Assembly: GCF_002288925.2 (NCBI RefSeq)
Contig: NW_022097993.1
Span: forward strand, 6,198,460 to 6,262,459
Source: Delphinapterus leucas
Lineage: Eukaryota; Chordata; Mammalia; Artiodactyla; Monodontidae
Length of the DNA stretch: 64,000 bases
Direction: 5' to 3'
Positions 32,030 to 43,830 of the stretch are shown here, piece after piece. Every line of letters begins with the position of its first letter. The first letter of the stretch is position 1. Under the pieces are notes generated by a model. The model worked only from the letters and a program-made list of their open reading frames with translations, was not told where the DNA came from and did not search any database. Made by a program: the position numbers and the translations under genes.

Positions 32030-34239
32030 GAGGGGCACAAAAAAGCACAGGAACTAGAAATCGACTAATTGCTTCTAAACGCACAGAACTTTAAAAAAAT
32101 TAAGTAATAAGTTAAAAGTTTTAAATTCTTAACTCCAAGCCTGGTCAAAGATTCAAATAATTTTTGAAATATGTAGATAAAGAAAAGCACTGGTTATCTC
32201 TGAGAAATGCAGTAGTACCTGTCCTTCGTAGGTCAAGGAGAAGGATGAAACATGCTGCCTTTGAAACTGTCTCCTTGATCTCAACAAATAGAATGGGATA
32301 CTGGCAGAGGCCAAAAGACAGCCCCAAAGCCACTGGAACAAGATGCATGTGGTTAGTGTGACAGTCAACCGGACTGGTGTGCAATACACATAGTTTATCC
32401 TACAGAAGCCTTTGGTATTATCATAATAATTATAAGGTCTCTAGAAGCAAAATAAATGGGTAGTTAATACTTGATTGTTATTATTAAAAATGTTAAACCT
32501 GATGAATTATGCCAGATTTGAGTCACCACAGTAAACAGCCCAACCCATTTCCTAGGTCTGAATCAGCTTCCAGAGCCTCTTGATTACAGAGAAGAATGGG
32601 TAACTTGATGAAGGACCCCATGACAGCATCACAGTAGTTCCTAAGTATGAGATTTTTAAAAGTGATTCAACTTTATTAAAATGTGGAGAAAGTATTCTTC
32701 TTCTAGCAGTTGGAACAAGAAATTCCCTTAAGCAGAAATTCACTTTTGTTGAGAAAAGTCTTTAAATCATAGGGTGAGAATCTCTACAAAGCCTGGCTAT
32801 CTGCTGATGCAAAGATCTGGGACAAAGAGGAATCTGTCCAAAAGAAAGAAGGGAAGAAAAAATGATGGAAGTGGCAAAGAGAGGTAAAGAGAGAGCCAAA
32901 GAGTTGGTGAGAGGCTTCTTTGTGGAAAGTGGTAAAGATTGATACCCAGTTTGACATGGAATAAAATAGGCAACATGTAACAAAAAAATCTTTCAGAGAT
33001 GGAGAGGACAGACCATATGGGTAAAACCTAGGAAGCTTCTGGCATTTTGGAAGGCCTGGGCCCTCCACAAGCCATGGTATTAATAGTTCAAGTCAACTTT
33101 ATGCATCTTGAGACAGAGAGGTCACAACTGGCAACTGGCTTATGAACAAGAATGCATAACTAATAACCATTATGCCTGAATATTGCAAACAAAAACCAAA
33201 TCCTGTAAAAGATCACTCTTTAACCCTCTATCCATAACACTTAGTGACGAGAGGGATGGGGAGATTTCCTGTTCCAGTTCCTATTTCTTGGATGTATTTG
33301 TCATGATCCCACCCCTCCTTCTCCAGGAATTCTGCTAAGTGTTTTCTCGAGCGCCTCCAGAACCCACCTTTTATTTGCCCTCCGTCTCACACCTTTGATG
33401 TCAGCCATGCTTTCGAGGAAGGGGTTGGAATGGTCAAAGTAATCACCTCCACTCCCATAGCACCACCACTGTTTTCTTCTTTCTCCAGTTCTAAAAATCA
33501 TCAGTTTCAGTCATGAAGTCCTAGATGGAATTTAGCCAAGATTTAATGTCCCATGGTACCTGGCTATTCCATGAATGGAGATCCCAGAGTCTGGGGACTG
33601 ACAAGACTCCAGGGACAACTACAAGGCCTGAAACTGAGGGTAGCATTGAGTGTGGAGGGCCCACAATGAGGAAGAAGTCGAATGATGAAAGAATGAGGGG
33701 ATGGAGAGTTCCAGGGGACTATCTAGAAAAAAGAATCACAGAAGGGGACCCAAGGATAACCGATACAGCACTCTTCACGTTTTACAGAGACTACGGCCAA
33801 TTATAACTAGGCTTCTGTCTTTTAAGACGTCTTGAACCTTATAGTTTCCTCAGTGCTTGCTATTTTGAAATTAACTGATATTTCCTTTTCTTCTCTATGA
33901 TGTTCATGGCAAAAATTCTGCAGAAATTAAAAGATGTTTGAGGTTTCATTTTAAAAGCAAGGAGAATCTAGAAAACCTGGGTTATGTCCATAGTGGCTCT
34001 TGACACAAATTAATCACAGTGGTGGCTTAAAAGAAATCAAAATGCGTTACATGCCTGGGGAGCTGTGAGAAGGAAAGGAGGGGACAGAAAGGAGGTGATG
34101 GACAGTCAATTTAGGAAATCAACTGACCCTAAGATCTTAATGGGCAGAAAACCCTGTGATCTTAGCTTCTGATGCCCTGTGCTGTTAAGAGGCACCTATC
34201 GATTCATAAATATGGCCACGGCCAACAATTGTAGGACGT
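32030..34239. other. Low-copy DNA
   Basis: No clear repeat, exon or RNA gene is recognised. Several short frames (for example 32164-32361, 32784-33068 and 33525-33806) resemble no family I know. Confidence 0.45.
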
Positions 34240-34400
34240 GGATCTAAGCACCTATCTCTGCTCCTTGGGGCTCACGGTGAGTTACACAAGCATAACTAGT
34301 TTTAGTTTTCTTGTTCAAAAAATAAAAATAACAATACCCACCTCCCAGAACCTAATGAAATAACTTGTGTAGAAGAGCCTTGTCAACCCCATTAACTTAC
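34240..34400 (+). repeat. MIR-like fragment
   Basis: GTTTTCTTGTTCAAAAAATA, AACAATACCCACCTCCCAGA and ATGAAATAACTTGTGTAGAA follow the MIR 3' half order. Confidence 0.5.
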
Positions 34401-34584
34401 ACTTGTATAGTACTGCCCAGCTAGAAGGCAGCCTGCTCCAGTGGGCAGTACTGGTATTTGCAGTAATCCTCATGTGGATTTGCCATTATTAGCTGTGCAG
34501 TCTGTCATAGACTGCTTTGCTTCTCCCAACATTGAGTTCCTCCCGTCTGTAGCTAGGATTTCCCAGCCTTCTTCATAGAGTTGT

Positions 34585-34660
34585 GGTTCAGAACCATTAG
34601 TACTTACAACAGTATCTAGCACCTAGATACTCAGTAAATGTTGGTTCCCTTCCCTAGACT
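34585..34660 (+). repeat. MIR/L2-like tail
   Basis: The order CAACAGTATCTAGCACCTAG, then ATACTCAGTAAATGTTGG, is the common mammalian repeat tail. Confidence 0.5.
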
Positions 34661-37009
34661 GGATGAATGGCCGTGAACACACCCCAGTAAATGACCTGAG
34701 GGAGCCTGCACTGGCTTTTTCTACCTTGCATAGAGCCCTGGACATCATGAATATTTTTCCCCTGTGAGTTACCACATCTGGGTTTAAATATGTGATGCAT
34801 TAGTTAAAATAACTCATCTTGCATTAGTATTCATATGCAGTTTGAAGATCAGGGTCAGGATATTGCATTTTAATCCACACACAGCTTTGCTCTTGAATTT
34901 AATGGCAAAAAAAAAAATGAAAATGCAGACCAAAAAATGATGCTGTAGGAAAAAAATAATTTTTGAAAAGGGTTTAATAATAGACTCCCAGTTTCTTTCT
35001 CTGTTTTACTTTCCTGTCACTTAACTACAGCTATATATGCAAGAATTACAGACGGGCAGACTCCCCAAAATCACATTTAAATTACCGTAGGTTCTTTGCT
35101 TTTTTATTCTTGAATCCCTCTCACCCCTTTTTTCAGAGACGCTGCCTTTCTTTCCTGTGGCAGAACCTCTTGCTTCAAAGGAAACTCATTTGCCATGGCT
35201 ATGGACAGCCCCATGAAAGCAATGACTCTTTCCTTCTTCTGCAACCCTCCATTTCCTCAGCTCACACTGAGACATGCACCAAGTTATGGCAAGTGATCTT
35301 TCCCAGGGGAGTTCAACCTGAATTCATCTTGAAGTCCTGACTGTGTTCTGGCTTTTGGATGCTGTACATTTCTAATTTTCATCTTCCTTCTTTAAAATTG
35401 AAGATTCTTTGCATTATTACAGAGACAAGGAAGTTGAAACAGGAAGCATGTAATGCAAGTGAGACACTGAGATCTCTGGTTCAGTTCTGGTTTCCTCTAT
35501 GCTTCATACGTGTCTTTGGGACAAATGCCTGGACACAGAAGTTTTTCTTCCTAAAGACTCTCTAAACAGTTCTGCTATTAATCACCAGTCGGTTTCTCAA
35601 AATAACTTGGCATAGCTAAAAGTAGCAGAGTAAGGAAGTTCTGACATATGGTGAAGTTCTCCAACAGCAATTGTGGGATTACAGTTTAACAGCCACAAAT
35701 CTGTGTGCACATCTATTAAATGTGTCTTGAGACGTGAGGGGGAGGAAAGCCCCAAATACTGCTGATGGCAACCACGCCCAAATTCCCATTCCAGGGATCT
35801 GCAGATTGTGTTTAACACAGGCTTGTGAAGGATGATTAAAATAGTTTCTGACTCTGTGCCTGCAAGAATATAGGCTAAGATTTTTTCTCTAATAGCAATT
35901 GAATTCCATATCCTTACCTTTTCTCCTAAGCTGACCTAGGAAGAAAGGCCTGTCAGAAAGTCAATTCCAGGACTTACAAGAAACTGGGTGGGGTTTTTTA
36001 AATTTTCTCTCTAAAATATTTAAGGGTATCCAATCAAGCCACAAAATGTAAAAGAAATTAATTCTCTAATCTATCATTACTGCTAAAAAGAGACAAGAGG
36101 AAAATTCAACTCTAATGAAAGTTTCAATTATTTCAATTACAGTACATCTCTTTTCAAAATGAACATTCTTTTACATCAGACGTCTGCAACTTACTGCTAA
36201 TTTGCTCCCCAAAATAGCATAAATTATAATACTTTAACCCAAAACAAGGTAAAATACATTCACAAATTATTTAATGGTATTTAGAAGTGTAAGAATTATA
36301 AACATATCTGATTGGTAAAGTTTTATCTTTATAGTTTATTCAATTATTGCCAAGGACAGCATGTAATTATATATATATTCTCTATATGTAGTGTGTGTGT
36401 GCATGTGTATATCTGTATTGTCCACATATGCAGATAAATTGCTCTCCCCTCACGGTCATAAATACCCCAAGAAAAACATTTTATTTATTATCATGTCTTT
36501 GCCTTCTGAATTTCCATAAATGTCCACAAGCATGGAAGATCCAAAGAAGTAATTCACTGCCTTTTTCTCTTATGTGGGTCCATCTAATTTGTACCTAAGC
36601 ATTTGTAATTCCAGTAAGGGAAACAGTAATTCTTTCCATGGACCTTACATTTGGCGATAAGGATTAAATCTGCTTCTCAAATCAAGACAAGTTATCGCAC
36701 AGTAAGCCTGTCTTACTGTCCCCAGGCAGTGTGGGTGTAACTAGTTTTCAATGACAGACAGGAATGGCCTCGTGAAAGTGATCTTCAAGAAATCCGAACA
36801 GGGATGAGCAGAATAGAACTTGGGCATCGATGTGCGGGAGCTCACTCCTACTGGAGACCTGACTGGTAAATACTTAGGACTTAGGAATTAATACTTAATT
36901 TCCTAGAATAAAAGTATTTTGAATTAAAATGAAAAAGAGTCATGATATTTTACCTTCACATACAAAGATTCATTAAACTATCCCTATCAAGATAGTAATC
37001 ATTACTGTT
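34661..37009. other. Low-copy DNA
   Basis: No repeat family or exon is recognised. A short TA/TG simple stretch lies at about 36367-36415. Confidence 0.45.
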
Positions 37010-37215
37010 GAGTACCTGTTATATATTATAAGGTGCTTTTTATCACATTGCTACTCTACCCTATGAGTCAGAAATTATTACCATTTTACAGCAGCAAAAC
37101 TGAGAGGCCTAGGGAGTTTAACGTACCTAAAGTGTCAGAACATGTAAGATCCCAAGCTTAGATTAGAACCCTCTCTCTGACTCCAAAGTTCATTCGGTGA
37201 ACCACTGACATTTTA
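37010..37215 (-). repeat. MIR SINE
   Basis: ATTATTACCATTTTACAGCA, GCAAAACTGAGAGGCCTAGG and CTCTCTGACTCCAAAGTTCA follow the reverse-complement MIR order. Confidence 0.7.
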
Positions 37216-38597
37216 CTGCCTCTTGTGCCTTCACGGGTCCCATGCGCTCACACATATAGCTGTTTCTTTTTACCAGCTTAAAACCTTCAGAACTGTGTGC
37301 TGAGCTAATCACAAGAATTATTGACATGTTCATGACTGCTGTGCACCCACAGGCTGTTTAAACTGATGGCCTTTGAGAGTTCATGCTAAATTGAGCTGTT
37401 GGTTTTAATTCATCCATCAACTAAATATTTGTATCAAAATTGCCACAACAGTCAGTATCTGTAAACTCCTTCATTATATAGTGATACTATGGTCCAAAAT
37501 CTTCCCTGCCGTTCACATCTCCCCAACATCCTGCCATGAAATTTCACTTTAGTACCAATTGCTGCACACACTTAAATCCCTTTTAAGTGTTACCTTTGAT
37601 GCAAAATAATATAGCAAGTCACAAAGCCCACACTTTCCTGTTGTTTTCTATACCTAAAAATTGAATCCTACGATTGAATGTGGAAAATGAATCTGATCCT
37701 ACAATCCATACATCAATTTTGTCCCCATCATTATCAGTAAAAGTAATATTTAGAATGAAAACAAAGTGTTCTTAGAAATAATGCCAAGACATAGCTGATA
37801 GAATTCCACAACAGCAGTTGATAGGAAAATATCATTTACTTTCTGAAACTGGCAAAGCATAAAGTACCTGGCATGTTGAAGATGTCTTACAAATGTTAGA
37901 GAAGGAAAAGCTTAAACCTTGGGGAAGTCACCAAAAGTGCAACCTTATAAGAATCACATTGTGAGAAGAGAGATGCCCCAGGATTTCAGGGATGTTATTA
38001 AGCCGTGGGCAGACGTCCTACTGGTTCACAAACTATTCGTTAGCAGTTCGCCTAAATCCTTAGTTCTCTTGAAATTGAGAGACCCTTACCCTGCCCACTT
38101 ATTTTCAAGTAATTCCAATAGGAGTATGTTATTAGATGATTTTTAAGGATGAATAAGGGAGTTTCAATGGCCATCAGCAACTACTCTTCAGCTCAGAGTC
38201 ATTCCTTATACCTTCAAGAATAACGTAATTTAGCTCAACTTCATTTTTGGTGAGAAATGATTAGTTATCTCACATATGCAAGAAAAATTTGTATTAAAAA
38301 CTCAATTACTTTGCTCAATTGAGATTACCTCCCTAGATGGAACGGGTCATTACCATAAAAATGTGTACTCCACACAGAAGCTTCTCAGATATTACGAGAA
38401 AATATATTTATTTCATTAATAAGGAGGTGAATTTGAAACTTTATGATGTCTACTTAGACTACCCTGCATTTCTCCTGATCCCAATGTAAGTTTCCACTGT
38501 TCGCTGAATTCCCACAAGAAATTACACATACAGTTTGCTGAGGAATAGTTCTATATATATATATTTTTTTGTACATTAGAACAAGTTAATAGTTTAC
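37216..38597. other. Low-copy DNA
   Basis: No repeat family, exon or RNA gene recognised. Confidence 0.45.
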
Positions 38598-38650
38598 ACC
38601 AGATTATTTCTAAGGTCCCTTCCAGGGCTAAATTTTAATGACCTTATGTT
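38598..38650 (+). repeat. Possible CR1/L3 3'-end relic
   Basis: CACCAGATTATTTCTAAGGT followed by CCCTTCCAGGGCTAAATTTT resembles the conserved 3' end of ancient CR1/L3 LINEs. It is short, so it is only a suggestion. Confidence 0.4.
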
Positions 38651-39606
38651 TATATTCCATGCATTTTTATATTTATACTGAATTAGTGCACAAAAAAACT
38701 CCGTACATCATGTCATTTATTTATGCTATCTTTCTTCTAAAATTTCCATATCTCATATGATGGCAATATTCCATTTTGTCCTTTTCCAACCAGTGTGACA
38801 ATGAGTCTTATGGTAATGACACCTGTTCTTAAATAATTATCCTCATAAACAACTGTCTCATCTTCCTGCTCAGCAAATGCACTGCTACATCTGTGAAATC
38901 GCGACCGTTGCCATAACAACAGAGGTGGCCAACAAGGAGAAGAGGCAAAGCTTTTGTGTAACATCGAGTAGAAACAGCATGTAATTTCTTAAAGTTGTTA
39001 GTCAAATTAGAGTTCGTGATCTGTTTCTAAAAAAGAGAAAGAAATGGGTAACTTTCCCAGTCTTGTTCTCTCTTATAGGTTAAATGGCTCTAGGAAAATA
39101 TCTCTGCATAAGATAAAATAATCCCAGTCAAATTCAATTTTTGTAAGCTTAATTGGCCTAAGTCACCTGGCCTGACCCTATGTATAAAATAGAATTGATG
39201 CAGCACTGGTGCTATTGCTTAGTAAACTCAGACCAACCCAAATTACCCTCTGTTAACCAGGGCCTAGTTTCACCCACTTTGTTAAAATTTCTGGGGTGGT
39301 AAGAAGGGAGGATTCGATGTAGGCGTGTTTTTCTATCTGTCAGCACGTACTGCCCTCCGAATTAGAGCACAGCGCGGCTGCAGGGAGAACTGAAAAGACT
39401 GAGCAGAGGCCTCGCTAGGCACACAGACAAGGGCCCTTCGCTGTGCAGCTGAAGTAGCTTTTCTGCAGTTGGTTTTTCCTCACGCCACCTCTTAGATCCC
39501 CAAGGATTTCAGAGCCTCTGATAAGAAAACAGATAAGACTCAAGGCCAGAGTCTATATAAAAATGACAACAAGCTCTCTGAAGGAATGTGGGCTGACACA
39601 AATGAA
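38651..39606. other. Low-copy DNA
   Basis: No repeat or exon is recognised. A 75-codon minus-strand frame (38737-38964) looks unlike repeat sequence but matches nothing I know. Confidence 0.4.
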
Positions 39607-39968
39607 TAAATCTAAAATACAAATCAAAGCCAGGGCCGTGTCACTGAACACTGGAATCCCTCCTGGATGAATTGTGAGAAGCAGCAGAAATGTTTGACAC
39701 ACTTGAAGTCAGTGTGTTAAGAGAAAAGACACAAGAGGGCGGGGATATGGGGATATACGTGTACATGATGCTGATTCACTTTGTTGTAAATCTAAAATAC
39801 AAATCAAAGCCAGGGCCGTGTCACTGAACACTGGAATCCCTCCTGGATGAATTGTGAGAAGCAGCAGAAATGTTTGACACACTTGAAGTCAGTGTGTTAA
39901 GAGAAAAGACACAAGAGGGCGGGGATATGGGGATATACGTGTACATGATGCTGATTCACTTTGTTGTA
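39607..39968. repeat. Perfect 180-bp tandem duplication
   Basis: Bases 39607-39786 and 39787-39966 are identical; the match runs 182 bp without a mismatch (39607-39788 against 39787-39968). The unit joins non-L1 sequence (TCTAAAATACAAATCAAAGC and following) to the 5' part of an L1 3' end (GGGCGGGGATATGGGG and following). The breakpoints share only a few bases (TA). Confidence 0.97.
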
Positions 39969-40030
39969 CGGCAGAAACTAACACAACATTGTAAAGCAAT
40001 TATACTCCAATAAAGATGTGAAAAGAAAGA
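39733..40030 (+). repeat. 5'-truncated L1 3' end, partly duplicated
   Basis: AGAGGGCGGGGATATGG, GCTGATTCACTTTGTTGTA, CAGAAACTAACACAACATTG and TACTCCAATAAAGATGTG make the L1 3' end. Its first part appears twice because of the 180-bp tandem duplication; the intact copy runs from about 39913 to 40020. Confidence 0.85.
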
Positions 40031-40655
40031 GTAAACAGAACAGCGCATGTCAAACTGAGTAACGTAATTTGGGAAGAGACAGGAGTGAAGGAAACTCATA
40101 GGTTGCACAACTCAGGGCCTTCCCAGAATACAAGTAATTTTCGCCAGACACAAACAATCCCAAAGTCCCAACGCCAAAGTTATAAGAATTACCATGGGTA
40201 AACATTGGTTTTCCTCGCCCAGGGGACAGTAGAAACAAGGCAGTTAGTGTCGGCACTATTGTCGCTCCTGCAGAGCTGTTGCTCCACCATGATTAACTAG
40301 CTTTTATTTCTCTGTGGACATCCTGCGTTTTTTTGTGCTCAGATTTACAGTTGCATTGCACCCAAGGTCCCACCCTGAGCCCAAACAAGCCAGAGAGAAA
40401 CAGACAACCTTGGAGCAGTACGGAGTCCCCCTGGGAGGGAACCCATCTCAGGAGAGAAAAACTCCCCCAGGTGCAAAGATCCCAGGTCAGAGCAAAGGAG
40501 GTAAATTCTGAAGACATTCTGGGGTTTGTCGCTCTAAGCAGTCTCCAGATTCCCGGGAACTCCTGTCTGCTCTATTAATCTATTACTCACTAGACTGGGC
40601 TCCGAGGATACAGAGCAAGGAGAAGCTGTCAGTGCACAATGAAAACTTAACCTGC
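40031..40655. other. Low-copy DNA
   Basis: No repeat or exon is recognised. Three overlapping frames near 40290-40580 are of chance length. The last bases contain the left target-site copy (AAAACTTAACCT, 40642-40653) of the next SINE. Confidence 0.45.
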
Positions 40656-40866
40656 GGGCTTCCCTGGTGGCGCAGTGGTTGAGAGTCCGCCTGCCGATGC
40701 AGGGGACACGGGTTCGTGCCCCGGTCCGGGAAGATCCCACATGCCGCAGAGCGGCTGGTCCGTGAGCCATGGCCGCTGAGCCTGCGCGTCCGGAGCCTGT
40801 GCTCTGCAATGGGAGAGGCCACAGCAGTGAGAGGCCCGTGTACCGCAAAAAAAAAAAAAAAACAAA
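40656..40866 (+). mobile_element. CHR-type SINE, short form
   Basis: Complete short form: A-box region TGGTGGCGCAGTGG, B box GGTTCGTGCCCC, ending CCCGTGTACCGC and an A-rich tail. The target-site duplication AAAACTTAACCT lies at 40642-40653 and 40867-40878. It is close to the consensus, so probably among the younger copies here. Confidence 0.95.
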
Positions 40867-40878
40867 AAAACTTAACCT

Positions 40879-42072
40879 TCAGCCCAGTAACCAGGCACTA
40901 GAGAGCAAGCTACTACGAGTAGGCTCAGTGTGCGAGGAGCTAGGGGACTCTGTAAGAGCACTGAACAGGGAGATCTAACCTCGGGGAGCCAGAGGAAGCT
41001 TCTCTGGGAAAGAGACAATTAAACTGAGATGTAACCAGGCAGGAGCCAGGGGCCAAGGATGGGAAGATGAAATTGTGCCAAGGCTCTGAAAGATTCCATG
41101 TGATGGACTCAACTCCAGTAAATCCAACATGGGGGTCGACAGGCATTGGATTGTGTGGCTCTTCTATCTTTTTTTTAAGGATAGGGACTAGTATCATGAG
41201 GGTAACGAAGCCATTGAAAAGTTTCAAGCAGAGGAGATAAAGGATCCGAGATGTAAATTAAAATGGAAACAACTGTTTTTGGTAAACCCGGCGACATACC
41301 GCTACACAAGCAAGGTGGTTTGGGTAACTCCCCAACAGGCTAGGACACAAAAGGAGAAGGGCTGTCTTTTTCCTGCTTTGCGATACACAGGGTCCGTGCA
41401 GCCTCGGCTTCTGGAGGACTCAGCGCACCCCCACCTCGCGGGGCGGGGGAAGTGTGGGAGCGTGGGAGATGCTGATTCCAGAAGCATAACGACTGGGCAG
41501 GCTGCACCGCCTTGTCAGGTTGGGCTGCTCATCTCTTTTCCCCGGTTTGTATTCAACCAAATACAACCCCAAATCTTGTCCAGACAGCATTTGTAAACAT
41601 TGTTAAGTTTGATGGAAATTTGGGGGCAACGCAGACGCCACACATAAAACAACATAAAACAGTAAACATCCCTTTTCTTCAAAGCCCTCTAGCGCCCTCA
41701 CCCCTGGAAAAAAAAACCTCTCAGGCTTCAGCCTGATGACCAATGAATCTCCAGTACCTAGAACAGTACCCGCCCATATCAGGCAAGCAAGTATTTGTCC
41801 ATTCTGGCAATGAGGCTCCAGGCTCGTGTTTCCTGGATTCCCTTCCAAAAACTCCACTTTCTCACTTCCTTATGCAGAATAATTTACATTCCACCTCCTA
41901 CTCTTTTCCAGAGCTGCCCTTACACAACCCAAGGACTCATTAATATGCTCTGACAGAGGTTCTCACGGCCCGCCTCTCACTGCAGGGAGGAGCTGGCAAA
42001 GCCTGGATTCCAGGCTGCGCTACCCCTAAATCTCTGCAGATAGTCCACGTGGGATTAAAATAGGCTGCTTTC
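40879..42072. other. Low-copy DNA with a GC-richer patch
   Basis: The part at 41280-41480 is richer in G+C, with several CpGs (CACCTCGCGGGGCGGGGGAA), than the AT-rich neighbourhood. It lacks a recognisable promoter or exon. It is too small for a typical CpG island. Confidence 0.45.
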
Positions 42073-42310
42073 GGGCTTCCCTGGTGGCGCATGCAGGGGA
42101 CACGGGTTCGAGCCCTGGTCTGGGAAGATACCACATGCCGTGGAGCAACTGGGCCCGTGAGCCACAACTACTGAGCCTGCGCGTCTGGAGCCTGTGCTCC
42201 GCAACAAGAGAGGCAGCGATAGAGAGGCCCGCGCACCACGATAAAGAGTGGCCCCCGCTTGCCACAACTAGAGAAAGCCCTCGCACAGAAATGAAGACCC
42301 AACACAGCCA

Positions 42311-42352
<42 letters not shown>
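42073..42352 (+). mobile_element. CHR-type SINE, long form, with promoter deletion
   Basis: Long form with the 3' module (AAAGAGTGGCCCCCGCTTGC, ATGAAGACCCAACACAGCC) and a (TAAA)n tail of about 10 units. After GGTGGCGCA the copy jumps directly to TGCAGGGG. The usual GTGGTTGAG...CTGCC(N)AATGCA stretch of about 27 bp is lost, which removes part of the pol III A-box region. The B box GGTTCGAGCCC is kept. Confidence 0.93.
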
Positions 42353-42353
<1 letters not shown>

Positions 42354-42594
42354 GCCAAGCATTTGAAGCCCTTTAAAAAAAAAAAATCCTCCATTTAACA
42401 TTTCTGTCTAGAAACAACAATGCCAGTAGAAACTGTTGAAGACTCTTACCTTGAAAATAGTAACAAGTCCTAGACAAAAAAATTTTTATATTGTATTACT
42501 TCATAAAATGTTAGCCCATATCCAACTTGCATTGTTACTTTGTTTTTAAAACTAAGCTATTGGGGAGGGGATGTTACTGTATAGTTATTAAAGG
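42353..42594. other. Low-copy DNA
   Basis: No recognised element lies between the SINE and the L1 fragment. Confidence 0.45.
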
Positions 42595-43110
42595 ACCATA
42601 ATATGATCAAAAGATATCAGTAAGAGAGTCAAAAGGCAAGCCACAGACTGGGAGATAGTCTTAATATATGCATCTACCAAAAGAGTGATATCCAAAATAT
42701 GGAAAAAATGCTACAAAGCAATAAAGAAAAGACAACCCAATTTTTAAATGAGCAAAATTTTAATATAGCAAAAACTATATCCCGATGGCCAATAAGCTAA
42801 TTTTAAAATGGTTGACATCATTATTTATCAGGGAAAAGAAAATTGAGACCAAAACCTTATCAGAATGGCTAAGATTAAAAAGGCTGACAATTCCAAGAAT
42901 TGAGCAGGATAAGGAAAACTGGAACTCTCATTACTGCTGGAGGGAGTGTAAATTTGTGCAGCCACTTTGGAAAACTGGCAGAATTTACTAAAGCCAAACA
43001 GAGATCCGCTGTATCACACAGCAATTCTATTTCCAGGTGTATATTCTAGGGTGATAAATTCACGCATTTACCAAAAGACGTGTACAAGCAAAGAGACTAA
43101 CCCTTTCCCA
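42595..43110 (+). repeat. L1 ORF2 fragment 1
   Basis: AAAGGCAAGCCACAGACTGG, GAGTGATATCCAAAATATGG, ACTCTCATTACTGCTGG and CACAGCAATTCTATTTCCAG follow the order of the L1 ORF2 C-terminal region. It is diverged, with many stops. Confidence 0.75.
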
Positions 43111-43184
43111 CAATAACTTGCTCGTTGAGAACAGGTGAATTTATACACCACGGGGATTAATTCAAACCTCAACAGAGCAAAGAT

Positions 43185-43830
43185 GTCACCCCAGCAGCAC
43201 TTCTGGCTGTATATCCAGATGAAATCAGTATCTCAAAAAAATGTCTTTACTCCCATGCTCACTGCGGAATTATTCACAATAGTCAAAACATGAGAAGAGT
43301 GGAAGGGTCTATCAAAGGATGAATGGATAAAGAAAATGTGGTATGTAGATTCAAGAGAACAGTATTCGGCCATAAGAAATTAAGGAAATTCTTCCACTTA
43401 CAACAACATGGATGGAACTTGAAGGCATTATGCTAAGTGAAATAAGTTCTGCAGAGAAAGACACATCCTGCGTAATCGCACAGGTAGAATCTGAGACAAA
43501 AACGTTGAACAAAGAGTCAAATGGTGTTGCCAGGGGCTGGGTGGTGGTGGAAATGGGCAGAAGTTGCTCAAAGGGTGCAAACTTTAATCTGTAAGATGGA
43601 TCACTTCTGAAGATCTAATGTACAGCTAGATGACTATAGTTAATATTATTGTATTGTATACTTGAAACTTGCTAAGAGAATAGATCTTAAGTGTGTTCAC
43701 CATATACACACACAAAAATGGTAACTTCGTGAGGTGATGGATGTTTTCATTAACCTGATTATGGTAATCATTTCACATTATATACACAAATCAAATCATT
43801 TAAATACATACGATTTTATTGATCACCTAT
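43185..43830 (+). repeat. L1 ORF2 end and 3' UTR, fragment 2
   Basis: It starts by repeating the same ORF2 position that ends fragment 1 (CAGCACTTCTGGCTGTATAT). It then goes on through ACAACATGGATGGAACTTGA, ATTATGCTAAGTGAAATAAG and GATCTAATGTACAGCTAGAT to the 3' UTR. It is therefore a second L1 piece, not a continuation. Confidence 0.75.

Noticed and set aside
38737..38964. 75-codon minus-strand frame as a possible exon
   Set aside because: No recognisable domain and no convincing splice-site context; length is within chance expectation.
39607..39968. Possible CRISPR-like or satellite array
   Set aside because: There are only two units, with no spacers, and the setting is a mammalian L1 end.
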